Shown here: positions 46,471 to 54,605 of the stretch, one piece after another
Position numbering within the stretch: position 1 is the first letter of the stretch
Layout of the letters: each line of letters starts with the position of its first letter
Assembly (NCBI GenBank): GCA_963777095.1
Contig: CAVZOY010000006.1
Coordinates: 1-64,000 of the forward strand
Direction: 5' to 3'
Source of the DNA: CAVZOY01 sp963777095
GTDB lineage: Bacteria; Actinomycetota; Actinomycetes; Mycobacteriales; Geodermatophilaceae
Length of the DNA stretch: 64,000 nt
Notes under the pieces: model-generated
The model's database searches: none
What the model was told of the DNA's origin: nothing
Seen by the model: only the letters and a program-made list of their open reading frames with translations
Made by a program: the position numbers and the translations under genes

Positions 46471-46889
46471 GCCCGTACTCGCCTCCTCGGACCCGCGCCG
46501 GTAGGTCGTGCCGGGAGCGATCAGTAGATCAAGCCGGCACCGCAAGGCGCGCCCCCGCCTTGCAGAAGATGCTGCAGCAGACACAGCCCAGTCGCGCTGG
46601 ACCCGGCCGACTCCCCAACCTAACGGTGCCGACGGCACCCGATGACAGCCCTTTGAGCCAGGTTGAGGCCGGGTGTCTGGCAGGCCCTTCTGTGGGGCCC
46701 ACGAGTCACGGACCAGGCCCCCGCCTGCCGAACGGCTTGGCGGCGCAGCTGGGCGATCCGGAGCAGTCCACATGGCATGAGTTCGGCATACGGGTCCGAC
46801 AATCCCGGTTCGATGTCACCGCTCCAGTACTGACCGACGACGTTAGCGGTTGCCACGGCTCGTGAATCAGCCGGTCGCCCGCCCCACGG
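46471..46889. other. Upstream region of the hip-like operon, no gene seen
   Basis: The minus-strand frame of the kinase remains open upstream to 46773 but looks non-coding (Arg/Ala-rich, no family pattern). No HipB-like repressor or inverted-repeat operator is recognisable. The promoter of the kinase-HIRAN pair should lie here. Confidence 0.4.
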
Positions 46890-46920
46890 GGACCGCCAAC
46901 AATTTGTAGGCGCGCCAGCG

Positions 46921-47085
46921 CACGCCTCGGCGAACACGATGCTGGCCACCTACAGCCATCCCTGGCCGGACGCCGACGACCGCACGCGGACCGCAGTTGA
47001 GCGTCTGATGGCCGCGGCACTTCAAGATCGTGCGGACTTGGTGCGGACTAGCGTCGCTCCGCAAGCGGTTGACCTGGGGACATAG
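46921..47085 (+). pseudogene. C-terminal relic of a second tyrosine integrase
   Basis: HASANTMLATYSHPWPDADDRTRTAVERLMAAAL repeats the end of the intact integrase (HASANTTLATYSHLWPDADDRTRT) with the catalytic His/Tyr region; DNA identity is high over about 75 bases (46921-46995 versus 44381-44455). The 5' part is missing. Its stop lies 7 bases from the right attachment site, the normal position of an integrase gene, so it likely belonged to an earlier or neighbouring element at the same site. Confidence 0.8.
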
Positions 47086-47091
47086 GCCAGA

Positions 47092-47110
47092 TCACACGTT
47101 GAAGCGGAAC
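47092..47110. repeat. Right attachment site (3' end of ychF)
   Basis: TCACACGTTGAAGCGGAAC contains the stop and final codons of ychF and matches 35713-35731 at 18 of 19 positions. The boundary of the island with the chromosome is here. Confidence 0.85.
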
Positions 47111-48165
47111 TCCACGACGTCGCCGTCCTGCATGACGTAGTCCTTGCCCTCCATGCGCACCCAGCCCTTGGCCTTGGCCTCCGCCATCGAGCCGGCCTCC
47201 ATCAGCTGGTCGAACGACACGATCTCGGCCTTGATGAACCCACGCTGGAAATCGGTGTGGATGACGCCGGCCGCCTGCGGCGCGGTCGCGCCCACGGGGA
47301 TCGTCCAGGCGCGGGCCTCCTTGGGCCCGGCGGTCAGGTACGTCTGCAGGCCGAGGGTCGCGAAGCCGACGCGTGCCAGCTGGTCGAGGCCCGGCTCCTC
47401 CTGCCCGACGGCGGCCAGCAGCTCGGCGGCCTCCTCGGCGGGCAGCTCGGCGAGCTCCGACTCGATCTTGGCGTCCATCAGGATCGCCTCGGCCGGCGCG
47501 ACCAGGCCGCGCAGCTCGGCGATGAGCTCCTCGTTGGCGAGTTCCTCCTCGTCGACGTTGAAGACGTAGAGGAACGGCTTCGTCGTCATCAGACCCAGCT
47601 CGCGCAGCGGCGCGGGGTCGATGCCGGCGGCGAACAGGGTGCGACCCTCGTCGAGAATCTTCTGCGCCTCGACGGCGGCCTTGTGCAGCTCCGCCTTCTC
47701 CTTGTCCTTGCGCATCTCCTTCTCCAGCCGCGGGATCGCCTTCTCCAGCGTCTGCAGGTCGGCCAGGAGGAGCTCGGTGTTGATGGTCTCGATGTCGTCG
47801 GCCGGGCTCACCTTGCCGTCGACGTGCACGACGTCCGGATCGGTGAACACGCGGATGACCTGGCAGATCGCGTCGCTCTCGCGGATGTTCGCGAGGAACT
47901 TGTTGCCGAGGCCGGCACCCTCGCTGGCGCCGCGCACGATGCCGGCGATGTCCACGAACGACACCGTCGCCGGGATGATCTTCTGGCTGCTGAAGACCTC
48001 GGCGAGCCTGCCCAGCCGCGCGTCGGGGACGCCGACCACGCCCACGTTCGGCTCGATCGTGGCGAACGGGTAGTTGGCCGCGAGCACGTCGTTCTTGGTC
48101 AGCGCGTTGAACAGCGTGGACTTGCCGACGTTGGGCAGACCGACGATGCCGATGGTGAGACTCAC
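47092..48165 (-). CDS. ychF: Redox-regulated ATPase YchF
   Basis: A 357-residue Obg-related P-loop NTPase that binds ribosomes and hydrolyses ATP. G1 is GLPNVGKST (P-loop), G3 is FVDIAGIV, and the atypical G4 is NVDE, which explains the ATP preference. A coiled-coil arm (about 125-180) and the C-terminal TGS domain (DFQRGFIKAEIVSFD, then DYVMQDGDVVEFRFNV) follow. The GTG at 48165 lies behind GAGGAG. The gene is intact despite hosting the island at its 3' end. Confidence 0.95.
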   Translation of the reverse strand: MSLTIGIVGLPNVGKSTLFNALTKNDVLAANYPFATIEPNVGVVGVPDARLGRLAEVFSSQKIIPATVSFVDIAGIVRGASEGAGLGNKFLANIRESDAICQVIRVFTDPDVVHVDGKVSPADDIETINTELLLADLQTLEKAIPRLEKEMRKDKEKAELHKAAVEAQKILDEGRTLFAAGIDPAPLRELGLMTTKPFLYVFNVDEEELANEELIAELRGLVAPAEAILMDAKIESELAELPAEEAAELLAAVGQEEPGLDQLARVGFATLGLQTYLTAGPKEARAWTIPVGATAPQAAGVIHTDFQRGFIKAEIVSFDQLMEAGSMAEAKAKGWVRMEGKDYVMQDGDVVEFRFNV

Positions 48166-48276
48166 GCGTTCTCCTCGCTGACGCTCGTCGTCCGCGTTCG
48201 TCCGGACTGCTCTGCACCTGGCGGCTCGCAAGCTCGCCGCTGTGAGTCAGCGTACGTGGACGCTCCTGCGGTCCTG

Positions 48277-48316
48277 TTCGTGCTTCTGCGGTCGTGCAGC
48301 ACCGCAGAAGCACGAA
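48277..48316. other. Perfect 16-bp hairpin between divergent genes
   Basis: TTCGTGCTTCTGCGGT (48277-48292) and its exact complement (48301-48316) enclose an 8-base loop. It sits between the divergent starts of ychF (48165) and the membrane protein (48443), not after a gene end. It could be an attenuator in the 5' leader of the plus-strand operon, a protein-binding site or a small RNA end. Confidence 0.5.
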
Positions 48317-48442
48317 GAAGACAGCAGAAGCGGCGCTCACGCCGGATCGCGCGCAGATGCCTGGTCGGAGGCGCGCGACGGGAGTAGAACGTCCTCCGCC
48401 GGAACGGTCCCGGTTCCCAACTTCCCGGAGGAGAAGTCGACG

Positions 48443-48934
48443 ATGCGGCAGACGTACCGCGCGGTGGCGTCCCTGATCGCCCTCGGTGTGCTGGTCCAGG
48501 CGGCAGCGGTCGCCTTCGGCTGGTTCCAGGCCATCAGCGACATCGACAACGGCGCCGTGGTCGACCAGAGCTACGAGGGCAACGCCGGCCACGTCATCCA
48601 CGGGATGAACGGCATGCTGGTCATGCCGGCGCTCGGGTTGATCCTCCTCGGCGTGTCCTTCGCCGCCGCCAAGCAGGTGCCGAAGGCTCGCCAGTGGGCC
48701 GGCATCGTGTTCGGGCTCATCGTTCTGCAGGTCGCCCTGGCCTTCGTCGCCTTCGGCGCGCCGATCGTGGGCGCCCTGCACGGTCTCAACGCCCTGCTCC
48801 TCTTCGGTGCCGCGGGCCGCGCCGCGATGCTCGCCCGCACGGCCGCGCCGGCGACGGCGGACGGCCGGGTCGACGGCATCCCGGCACCCCGGACGTCGGC
48901 CGCCTCGAGCACCGGAGCGGACCTCCCTGCCTGA
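48443..48934 (+). CDS. Four-helix membrane protein (DUF6220-like)
   Basis: A 163-residue integral membrane protein with four hydrophobic helices (ASLIALGVLVQAAAVAFGW; MLVMPALGLILLGVSF; IVFGLIVLQVALAFVAFGA; LHGLNALLLFGAAG). Two conserved-looking His positions (HVIHGMNG, ALHGLNAL) could bind heme or metal. ATG 48443 lies behind GGAGGAGAA. The stop overlaps the multicopper oxidase start, so the two form an operon. Confidence 0.75.
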   Translation: MRQTYRAVASLIALGVLVQAAAVAFGWFQAISDIDNGAVVDQSYEGNAGHVIHGMNGMLVMPALGLILLGVSFAAAKQVPKARQWAGIVFGLIVLQVALAFVAFGAPIVGALHGLNALLLFGAAGRAAMLARTAAPATADGRVDGIPAPRTSAASSTGADLPA

Positions 48935-50375
48935 CCTCCTCCGCCGCCGGTGGCGGCTGCTCGTCGGCCTGACGGTCGCCCTCGCACTGACCGTCGCGGC
49001 CGGCTGGTACTGGACGGCCAGCCTCGTGCCCTCGACCTACTCGGTCATGGACATGGGGTACGTCGAGGCAGGCGGCGGGAGCGCGCACGCGCACGGCGGC
49101 GGAACGAGCGTCGCCGACCTCACCGGCCCGACGACCGGCGAGCCGGACGTCGCCGTCGACCTCGAGGCCCGGCAGGAGCGCATCACCCTGGCCACCGGCG
49201 AGCAGGTCGAGGGCTACACGCTCGACGGCACCTCCCCCGGCCCGCTGATCGAGGCGCAGCAGGGCGACCTCGTGCAGGTCACGCTCACGAACGCCGACGT
49301 GCCGGACGGCGTCACCCTGCACTGGCACGGCGTCGACGTGCCCAACGCCGAGGACGGCGTCGCCGGCGTCACCCAGGACGCCGTCCTGCCCGGCGGCTCG
49401 CACGTCTACCGGTTCGTCGCCGAGGACGCCGGCACGTTCTGGTACCACTCCCACCAGGTCTCGCACGCGCAGGTGAAGGGCGGGCTCTTCGGAACGCTCG
49501 TGGTGCACCCACCGGGCGAGGCCACCGTGCGGGACGTCGTCGCCCCGCTGCACACCTACGGCGGACGGCGCACCATCGCCGGGCGGACCGGCGTCACCAC
49601 CGTCGAGGCCGAGGACGGCGAACGGCTGCGCGTGCGGCTGGTCAACACCGACAACGGGCCGTTGAAGGGCTGGGTCGGCGGGGCGCCCTTCCGGATCGCC
49701 GCCGTCGACGGACGGGACCTGAACGAGCCGACGGACATCCGCGACCGCGGCGTGCTGGTCACCGCCGGCGGACGGGTCGACCTGCTGCTGACCGCGCCGG
49801 CCCGGGTCGACTTCGCCGGCGGCACGGCGCTGGTCCTGGCCCCCGACGGCACCGACGTCCCCGCTCCCCCCGAGCCCGCGGAGCAGGTCGACCTGCTCAC
49901 CTACGGCAGCCCGGCCGAGCTGCCGTTCGACCCCGCGGACGCCGACCGCAGCTTCCGCTACGACATCGGCCGGCGGATCGGGCTGATCGACGGCAAGCCC
50001 GGCTTCTGGTGGACGATCAACGGCAACCTCTTCCCCGACGTCCCGATGTACACGGTCACCGAGGGCGACGTCGTCCGGATGACGATCCGCAACGACAGCG
50101 GCGACGTGCACCCCATGCACCTGCACGGCCACCACGCCGTCGTCGTCTCGCGGGACGGCGTCCCGGCCACCGGCAGCCCGTGGTGGGTCGACTCGCTCAA
50201 CGTCCCGGACGGCGTCGGCTACGAGATCGCCTTCGTGGCCGACAACCCCGGCATCTGGATGGACCACTGCCACAACCTCGACCACGCGCGCGACGGCCTG
50301 GTCGCCCACCTGCACTACGCAGGGGTCGAGGAGCCGTTCCGGGTCGGCGGGGAGGCCTCGAACGAGCCGGAGTGA
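48927..50375 (+). CDS. Membrane-anchored multicopper oxidase
   Basis: About 482 residues: an N-terminal anchor (LLVGLTVALALTVAAGWYW), a His-rich stretch (SAHAHGGG) and two to three cupredoxin domains. All four copper motifs are present: HWHG, WYHSHQ, HPMHLHGHH and HCHNLDHARDGL, giving type 1, 2 and 3 copper sites. It acts outside the membrane, probably in copper or metal oxidation. No ATG/GTG/TTG fits; the best start is CTG 48927, with GGAG 9 bases upstream and overlap with the previous stop. A small unnoticed frameshift at the 5' end is the alternative. Confidence 0.85.
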   Translation: MPDLLRRRWRLLVGLTVALALTVAAGWYWTASLVPSTYSVMDMGYVEAGGGSAHAHGGGTSVADLTGPTTGEPDVAVDLEARQERITLATGEQVEGYTLDGTSPGPLIEAQQGDLVQVTLTNADVPDGVTLHWHGVDVPNAEDGVAGVTQDAVLPGGSHVYRFVAEDAGTFWYHSHQVSHAQVKGGLFGTLVVHPPGEATVRDVVAPLHTYGGRRTIAGRTGVTTVEAEDGERLRVRLVNTDNGPLKGWVGGAPFRIAAVDGRDLNEPTDIRDRGVLVTAGGRVDLLLTAPARVDFAGGTALVLAPDGTDVPAPPEPAEQVDLLTYGSPAELPFDPADADRSFRYDIGRRIGLIDGKPGFWWTINGNLFPDVPMYTVTEGDVVRMTIRNDSGDVHPMHLHGHHAVVVSRDGVPATGSPWWVDSLNVPDGVGYEIAFVADNPGIWMDHCHNLDHARDGLVAHLHYAGVEEPFRVGGEASNEPE

Positions 50376-50439
50376 ACGCTGCGCCGCCATGTCCGGAAAC
50401 CGCCAGTCATCGTCGCCGGGCGCTGGCATGCTCGTCCCC

Positions 50440-51961
50440 GTGACCGCCTCCCTGGACCCCGAGCGCTGCTACCGCGCGGTGGCGAGCCGGGACGTCCGAT
50501 TCGACGGCTGGTTCGTCACCGGCGTCCACACGACCGGGATCTACTGCCGGCCGTCCTGCCCGGCCCGCACGCCGCTGGCCCGCAACGTCTCCTTCTTCGC
50601 CACGGCCGCCGGCGCCCAGGCCGCCGGCTTCCGCGCCTGCCGCCGCTGCCGGCCCGACGCGGTGCCCGGCTCGCCGGAGTGGGACGTGCGGGCCGACGTC
50701 GTGGCCCGCGCCATGCGGCTGATCGCGGACGGCGAGGTCGAGCGCTCCGGCGTGCCGGGGCTGGCCGGCGCGGCTCGGGTACTCGGAGCGGCAGCTGCAC
50801 CGGCACCTCGTCGCCGAACTCGGCGTCGGTGCCCTGGCGCTGGCCCGCGCCCAGCGCGCGCACACCGCACGGCTGCTGATCGAGACCACCGACCTGCCGA
50901 TGGCCGACATCGCCTTCGCCGCCGGGTTCGCCAGCATCCGCCAGTTCAACGAGACGGTGCAGGACGTCTACGCCACGACCCCCTCGGCGCTGCGCGGATC
51001 GGCCCGCGGCGGCCCGGCCGGGCCCGGCCGGCTCACCCTGCGGCTGGCGGCGCGCCCGCCGTACGAGGCCGCCGAGGTGCTGCAGTTCCTCGGCGCCCAC
51101 GCGGTACCCGGCCTCGAGGAGTGGGACGGCACGACGTTCGCCCGGGTCCTGGACCTCCCGCACGGTCCGGCCGTCGTGGAGGTCGAGCCCGCGCCGGACG
51201 GCAGCGCGGCCGTGGTCGCGCGCCTGCGCCTGACCGCGCTGCGCGACCTCGCCGCCGCGGTGACCCGCACCCGCCGGATGCTCGACCTGGACGCCGATCC
51301 CGCCGCCGTCGACGAGGTGCTGGGCGCCGATCCCGCGCTCGCGCCGCTGGTCGCCGGCGCGCCCGGCCGCCGGGTGGCGACGTCGCCGGACGCGGCGGAG
51401 ACGGCGGTGCGCGCGGTCCTCGGCCAGCAGGTGTCGGTGGCCGGCGCCCGCACGCTCACCGCGCGGCTGCTGACCGCCGCCGGGACGCCGCTGGCCGAGC
51501 CGGTCGGCACGCTGACCCACGCCTTCCCCCGCCCCGAGGCGCTGGTCGACGCCGACCTCGCCGCGGTGGGGCTGACCGGCGCCCGGCGTCGCACCGTCCA
51601 CGCGCTCGCCGAGGCGCTGGCGGGCGACTCGCTGGTGCTCGACCCGGGCGCCGACCGCGACGAGGCCCGCCGCGGGCTGCTCGCCGTCCCCGGCATCGGG
51701 CCGTGGACCGCCGCGCTGGTCGCCATGCGCGGCCTCGCCGACCCCGACGTCTGGCTGCCCGGCGACCTCGCCGTCCGCCGGTCGCTCACCGAGCTCGGCA
51801 GCTCCGACGCCGACGCCGCCACCCGCTGGCGCCCGTGGCGGTCCTACGCCGTCGTCCACCTCTGGGCGCGCGCCGTGCCCTCTCTTTTCACCCGCCCGGC
51901 CACACCCCTCACCCGCCCGGCCACACCCCTCACCCGTCGGACCGCTCACGAGGAGTGCCTG
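50440..51961 (+). pseudogene. Ada-AlkA fusion (DNA-3-methyladenine glycosylase), frameshifted
   Basis: It repairs alkylated bases and senses methyl damage. Domain order is an Ada zinc domain (GIYCRPSCPARTP, CRRCRPDA: four Cys including the methyl acceptor), an AraC-type helix-turn-helix, an AlkA N-domain and an HhH-GPD glycosylase (VPGIGPWTAALVAMRG, catalytic Asp in PDVWLPGDLAVRR). The frame changes near 50770 inside the helix-turn-helix. The frame runs open past the usual end into the next gene; the original stop was probably TGA 51960-51962 (TGATG overlap with ogt), implying a second shift. The GTG at 50440 is the likely leaderless start; ATG 50389 is possible. Confidence 0.8.
51889..51930 (+). 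repeat. Tandem repeat, 2 x 21 bases
   Basis: CACCCGCCCGGCCACACCCCT occurs twice in direct tandem, followed by a partial third unit (CACCCG). It lies at the 3' end of the Ada-AlkA gene. The unit is a multiple of three, so copy number does not shift the frame. Confidence 0.9.
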
Positions 51962-52490
51962 ATGTCCCCCGCCATCGTCGCCACCGTTCCGACCCCGACC
52001 GGCCCCTTCACCGTTCTCGCCACGCAGGAGGACGACGGCACCGAGACCGTCCTGGCCAGTGGCTGGACCGCCGAACCCGACGACGCTGCTGCTCCTCGTC
52101 CACCGCTCGCTGCGGCCGGAGTCGGTGGCCACCGGGACACCGGCGGCGCTCGACGCCGTCGAGGCATACCTGGCCGGGGACGTGGCAGCCATCGACCGGG
52201 TGCCGGTGCGCCAGCTGTCCGGCCCGTTCCTCACCGAGGCCTGGGACGTGCTGCGCACCGTTCCCGCGGGGCGCCCGGACTCCTACGCCGGCTTCGCCGC
52301 CCGATGCGGGCGACCCGCCGCGATACGGGCCGCCGCGCAGGCCTGCGCCCGCAACGCCGCCGCCCTGTTCGTGCCCTGCCACCGCGTGCTCGGCTCGGAC
52401 GGCGGGCTGGGCGGCTTCCGCTGGGGGACACCGGTCAAGCGGTGGCTGCTCGACCACGAAGCCGCGGCCGTGGCGGCCCGCGCCGCCTGA
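51962..52490 (+). pseudogene. ogt: Methylated-DNA--cysteine S-methyltransferase, one frameshift
   Basis: It removes O6-methyl groups from guanine by transfer to its own Cys. ATG 51962 lies behind GAGGAG. The N-terminal part (MSPAIVATVPTPTGPFTVLAT) shifts frame near 52080 and continues LLLLVHRSLRPES to the intact catalytic domain: Arg-finger helix region (RCGRPAAIRAAAQACARN), active-site PCHRV (Cys) and GGFRWGTPVKRWLL. It pairs with the Ada-AlkA gene in an alkylation-repair operon. Confidence 0.85.
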
Positions 52491-52520
52491 CTGTCGGTGG
52501 CCTCCGGCACCCTGCCGGGC

Positions 52521-53615
52521 ATGGACGCCGCTTCCCTGCTCACCGGTCTCCTGCTCGGTGCCCTGCTCGCCACCGCCGTCACCCTGGGCGTGGTCGCCCT
52601 GGTGTCCCGGCGGCGACCGGCGGGCGAGGGCCTCGACCCGGTGCACGACTCGCTCGACCATCTGCACCGGCTGATCGCCGGCATGGAGCGCGAGCGGGCC
52701 ACCGCGCACGGCGAGCTGCGCGAGCAGATGGGCACGGTCGGCCAGGCCTCCACCCTGCTCCGCCAGGAGACCGCGGCCCTGGTCACCGCGCTGCGCACCC
52801 CGCACGTGCGCGGCCGGTGGGGCGAGGTGCAGCTGCGCCGCGTGGTCGAGGTCGCCGGCCTGCTCGAGCACTGCGACTTCGTCGAGCAGCCGTCCGGCTC
52901 CAACGACGCGGGCGCCGGCGTCCGGCCCGACCTCGTGGTCACCCTCGCCGACGGCCGGCAGGTGGTGGTCGACGCCAAGGTGCCGTTCACCGGCTACATC
53001 GAGGCGGTGCAGGCTCCCGACCAGACCGTCCGCGCCCAGCGGGTGGCGGCGCACGCCCGCCAGCTGCGCACGCACGTCGACGCCCTCGCCGCGCGCCGCT
53101 ACCCCACGGCGTTCCGGCCGGCCGCGCCGTTCACCGTGCTGTTCGTGCCGTCCGACGGCTTCCTCACCACCGCGCTCGAGGCCGAGCCGGGCCTGCTCGA
53201 GCACGGCTTCGCCCGCGACGTCGTGATCGCCACCCCGAGCACGCTTCTGGCTCTGCTGCGCACCGTGGCCTACTCGTGGCGGCAGGAGCGCCTGGCGCGC
53301 GACGCCGACCAGGTGCTGGAGGTGGGCCGGCGGCTGCACGCGCGGCTGAGCACGCTGTCCGGCCACCTCACCCGCCTCGGTTCGGCGCTGGGTTCGGCCG
53401 TGAGCCGCTACAACGACACAGTGGGCTCCTACGAGAGCTCGGTGCTCAGCGCGGCCCGTCGCTTCGACGACCTCGGGGTGTCCGCGACGCCCGTGCCGTC
53501 GGCAGCACCTGTGGAGGCGACCGTGCGGGCGCTGCGTCCCGGCGCCCTTCCGGACGGCGACGTCGACGAGACACTGGCCCGCAGGACGGCGGATCGCGAC
53601 GGCACCAGCGGCTGA
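52521..53615 (+). CDS. rmuC: DNA recombination protein RmuC
   Basis: A 364-residue RmuC family protein, proposed to limit DNA inversions and rearrangements. It has an N-terminal membrane anchor (SLLTGLLLGALLATAVTLGVVALV), a coiled coil (about 45-95) and the nuclease-like RmuC domain (TPHVRGRWGEVQLRRVVE, DAKVPFTGYIEA, FTVLFVPSDGFL, TPSTLLALLRTVAY). The start ATG 52521 puts the anchor at the N-terminus. Intact, 30 bases after ogt. Confidence 0.93.
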   Translation: MDAASLLTGLLLGALLATAVTLGVVALVSRRRPAGEGLDPVHDSLDHLHRLIAGMERERATAHGELREQMGTVGQASTLLRQETAALVTALRTPHVRGRWGEVQLRRVVEVAGLLEHCDFVEQPSGSNDAGAGVRPDLVVTLADGRQVVVDAKVPFTGYIEAVQAPDQTVRAQRVAAHARQLRTHVDALAARRYPTAFRPAAPFTVLFVPSDGFLTTALEAEPGLLEHGFARDVVIATPSTLLALLRTVAYSWRQERLARDADQVLEVGRRLHARLSTLSGHLTRLGSALGSAVSRYNDTVGSYESSVLSAARRFDDLGVSATPVPSAAPVEATVRALRPGALPDGDVDETLARRTADRDGTSG

Positions 53616-53774
53616 GTCCCACGCGTTTCATCAGGTTGTGCCGATACGCCGCCCCGCGGGATGGCGCAGAACGCGGCTCGTCCTCCCTGCCGGGAGGCCT
53701 CTCCCTCGCTACCGTGATTCCCCACGAGGGGACTGCCGCCCGGCCGTCCCCGCCGAGACGGACGGGGGTGCGCC

Positions 53775-54578
53775 ATGGCCACGGCTCACGCCGATGCCTG
53801 GCACGAGAGCGGCCTCCGCGGTGAGCGTCCGTCGGCGCCGCCGCGCCGCACACCGCCACCGCCACTGCCGCCGCTGCCCGAGATCGCCGGGCGGGCTCGC
53901 CCGTCGCGGCCGGCCCCCGCCGAGGCGCGCGGACGCTCGCCCGAGCGCGGCCCCGCCGACCGCCGCCGGCCGTCCGACCGCGGTCCGGAGCGCATGCGCG
54001 ACGACCGCGTCCGCGACGACCGGTTCCGCGGCGAGCGCGGCCTCCGCGAGGACCCGGAGCGGTCCCGTCCGCCGGCTCCCCGCCGGCCGGCCGACCCGCA
54101 GCGCGGCCGCGGCCCGGCCCGCGACGAGCACCGGCCCGACGAGGACGTGCGTCCCGGCCGCCCCGACTCCGACCGCCCCGGCACGCGCCGACCGCCGGTC
54201 GCCGACCGTCCGGCTCCCGAGCAGGGCAGTCGGCTCCGCGGCTTCGTCGCGGTCCTCGGCGTCTTCCTGATCACCCTCATGGGCGGCGCGGCCGACTGGT
54301 TCCTCGGTGACGGCCTCGGCATGATCACGCTCGTGGCCCTGGTGGCCTCCGCGTCGGTCGCCACGCTGCTCGTCCGCCGGCGAGACCTGATCACGGTCGT
54401 GCTCTCACCGCCGCTGGTCTTCGTGGCCGTCGCGGGCGCCAACATCGCCCTGTCGCCCGCGGTCGACCTGAGCCTGCCGACCGTCGCCACGCTGCTCATC
54501 CGCGGCTTCCCGACCATGGCGGTCGCCACGGGCGCCGTGATCCTGCTCGGCCTCGTCCGGCTGATCACCCGCCGCTGA
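53775..54578 (+). CDS. Proline/arginine-rich protein with C-terminal membrane domain (DUF6542-like)
   Basis: 267 residues. The first 150 are disordered, rich in Pro, Arg and Asp, with repeats of the type RMRDDRVRDDRFRGER. Residues about 155-265 contain four hydrophobic helices (FVAVLGVFLITLMGGAADWF; GMITLVALVASASVATLL; VLSPPLVFVAVAGANIA; MAVATGAVILLGLVRLI). This architecture occurs near ispH/xseA in actinobacteria. Function unknown. Confidence 0.8.
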   Translation: MATAHADAWHESGLRGERPSAPPRRTPPPPLPPLPEIAGRARPSRPAPAEARGRSPERGPADRRRPSDRGPERMRDDRVRDDRFRGERGLREDPERSRPPAPRRPADPQRGRGPARDEHRPDEDVRPGRPDSDRPGTRRPPVADRPAPEQGSRLRGFVAVLGVFLITLMGGAADWFLGDGLGMITLVALVASASVATLLVRRRDLITVVLSPPLVFVAVAGANIALSPAVDLSLPTVATLLIRGFPTMAVATGAVILLGLVRLITRR

Positions 54579-54605
54579 CGGCACGGCCCCCAGCGGGGCC
54601 GGTGC

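Larger units (their letters stand above)
35732..47091. mobile_element. Integrated genomic island in the 3' end of ychF (about 11.4 kb)
   Basis: The region between the two 19-base repeats holds an excisionase, a tyrosine integrase, a second integrase relic, an IS3-type element, fragments of chromosomal-type genes, and toxin/defence-like genes (HipA kinase and HIRAN partner, HEPN, DUF4062). GC content is visibly lower at both ends (35.7-35.9 and 44.7-46.9 kb). ychF itself is intact because the repeat restores its last codons. No conjugation, replication or phage structural genes are seen, so it is a small integrative, probably non-self-transmissible, element. Confidence 0.8.

Noticed and set aside
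36000..47000. CRISPR array in the accessory region
   Set aside because: No regularly spaced repeats of 23-40 bases with unique spacers were seen; the recurring 9-mer near xis is too short and changes orientation.
35666..47091. A tRNA gene as the integration target of the island
   Set aside because: I searched both strands for T-loop (GTTCRANNC-like) sequences with matching acceptor stems near the island ends and found none; the repeat matches ychF instead.
48301..50443. Frames parallel to the multicopper oxidase (for example 48950-50443)
   Set aside because: They are Arg-rich out-of-frame translations; the oxidase frame contains all four copper motifs.
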